Origin: Verrucomicrobia bacterium S94
GTDB lineage: Bacteria > Verrucomicrobiota > Kiritimatiellia > Kiritimatiellales > Pontiellaceae
DNA: 64,000 nucleotides
Reading direction: 5' to 3'
Assembly: GCA_004299845.1 (NCBI GenBank)
Contig: CP036201.1
Coordinates: 2,790,001-2,854,000, forward strand
The position numbers and the translations under genes are program-made. Shown piece by piece: positions 63,658 to 64,000 of this stretch (within the stretch, counting starts at the first letter, position 1; each line of letters opens with the position of its first letter). Below the pieces are notes generated by a model. The model was not told the DNA's origin. It was given only the letters and a program-made list of their open reading frames with translations, and searched no databases.

Positions 63658-64000
63658 TCAGTGCCAGCTGAAAATAACATCATTGGTATTTCCGGTCGCA
63701 TCGTACAGACCGGTGGAAACCGCCGCCGTTTTTCGACCCGCGGTGGCCCCCATGATATCCACGGTTCCGTCATAATCGGTATCGAGTACCACCTGATACG
63801 GCACGCCCCACGGATCAAGAAAAACGCCGACCGGTTCTCCCTGTGGTTCGAGGAAAACAATCTTTGCCGGATTCAACACTTCATCTTTTCCGGTGATGAC
63901 AGTGATGATCGTCGCACTGTCTGTATAATCCTCCAGACCCTGGCACGAATCCGGTGCAGGCAGTTTCCCATATTTATTAAAGTAGGCCATTATACCGGTT
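63658..64000 (-). CDS. Pseudopilin-like protein, C-terminal part (partial)
   Basis: The frame is open to the right edge of the window, so the N-terminus is missing. The visible 110+ residues (MAYFNKYGKLPAPDSCQGLE, then VFLDPWGVPYQVVLDTDYDG) match the C-terminal domain of type II secretion pseudopilins of the GspG/PulG group, where IxxYxxxYGKLP follows the long helix and DPWGxPY is conserved. The start is outside the window. Function: part of a secretion or type IV pilus-like filament. Confidence 0.7.
   Translation of the reverse strand, partial: TGIMAYFNKYGKLPAPDSCQGLEDYTDSATIITVITGKDEVLNPAKIVFLEPQGEPVGVFLDPWGVPYQVVLDTDYDGTVDIMGATAGRKTAAVSTGLYDATGNTNDVIFSWH

Overview
This window looks like chromosomal DNA of a PVC-superphylum bacterium, most likely Kiritimatiellota (Pontiella-like) or a close Verrucomicrobiota relative. 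The evidence is indirect: a PEP-CTERM anchored protein, a TIGR03790-family protein, a true formylglycine-generating enzyme, a GH95 / DUF5107-TPR / GH2 glycan locus, DUF4419, and many short palindromic repeats. No rRNA, CRISPR array or transposase gene is present. Three tRNA genes (Arg-TCT, Lys-CTT, Pro-TGG) and one tRNA-Lys broken by an insertion were found.

Layout. 1-2.8 kb: molybdate ABC transporter modABC, with modA frameshifted. 2.8-18.7 kb: housekeeping and envelope genes: rhodanese, SleB-type hydrolase, DUF4419, TIGR03790, a Memo-AMMECR1 fusion, alpha/beta hydrolase, cupin, two related lipoproteins, CvpA, an LpoB / COG3014 / LPP20 lipoprotein operon, MFS transporter, rsmI and a STAS protein. 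18.7-23.6 kb: an operon on the minus strand behind a cobalamin riboswitch with an intrinsic terminator. It encodes a PEP-CTERM propeller-like protein, a BtuB-like TonB receptor and a surface protein, and probably forms a B12 capture system. 23.7-31.6 kb: histidine phosphatase, then a defence-like operon HNH / NUDIX / PLD-DEAH-DUF3427 helicase / truncated gene, a small unknown gene and a membrane protein with a possible nuclease domain. 31.6-34.1 kb: tRNA-Arg, a zeta-type toxin pair and a tandemly duplicated tRNA-Lys. 34.1-40.8 kb: SugE/Gdx exporter, FGE, ferredoxin, DRGH nuclease, SWIM-SNF2 helicase, tRNA-Pro. 41-49.9 kb: a type I restriction-modification locus (hsdM, hsdS, three accessory genes, frameshifted hsdR). 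50-61.8 kb: a glycan locus (AraC regulator divergent from sugar MFS / GH95 / DUF5107-TPR / GH2). 62-64 kb: DegP-type protease and the end of a pseudopilin-like gene.

The most unusual structure is repeat biology. A roughly 152-bp element with imperfect 30-bp terminal inverted repeats (MITE-like) occurs four times. One copy splits the second of two tandem tRNA-Lys copies and another ends exactly at the stop codon of a truncated gene. Separately, three different short repeat families contribute in-frame peptides to proteins (the SNF2 helicase, HsdM and the DUF5107 protein), much as Rickettsia palindromic elements do.

Four single-base deletions (modA, hsdR, and two in the sugar transporter) break otherwise intact genes. 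Three fall in G/C homopolymers, so base-calling error must be excluded before these genes are treated as pseudogenes.
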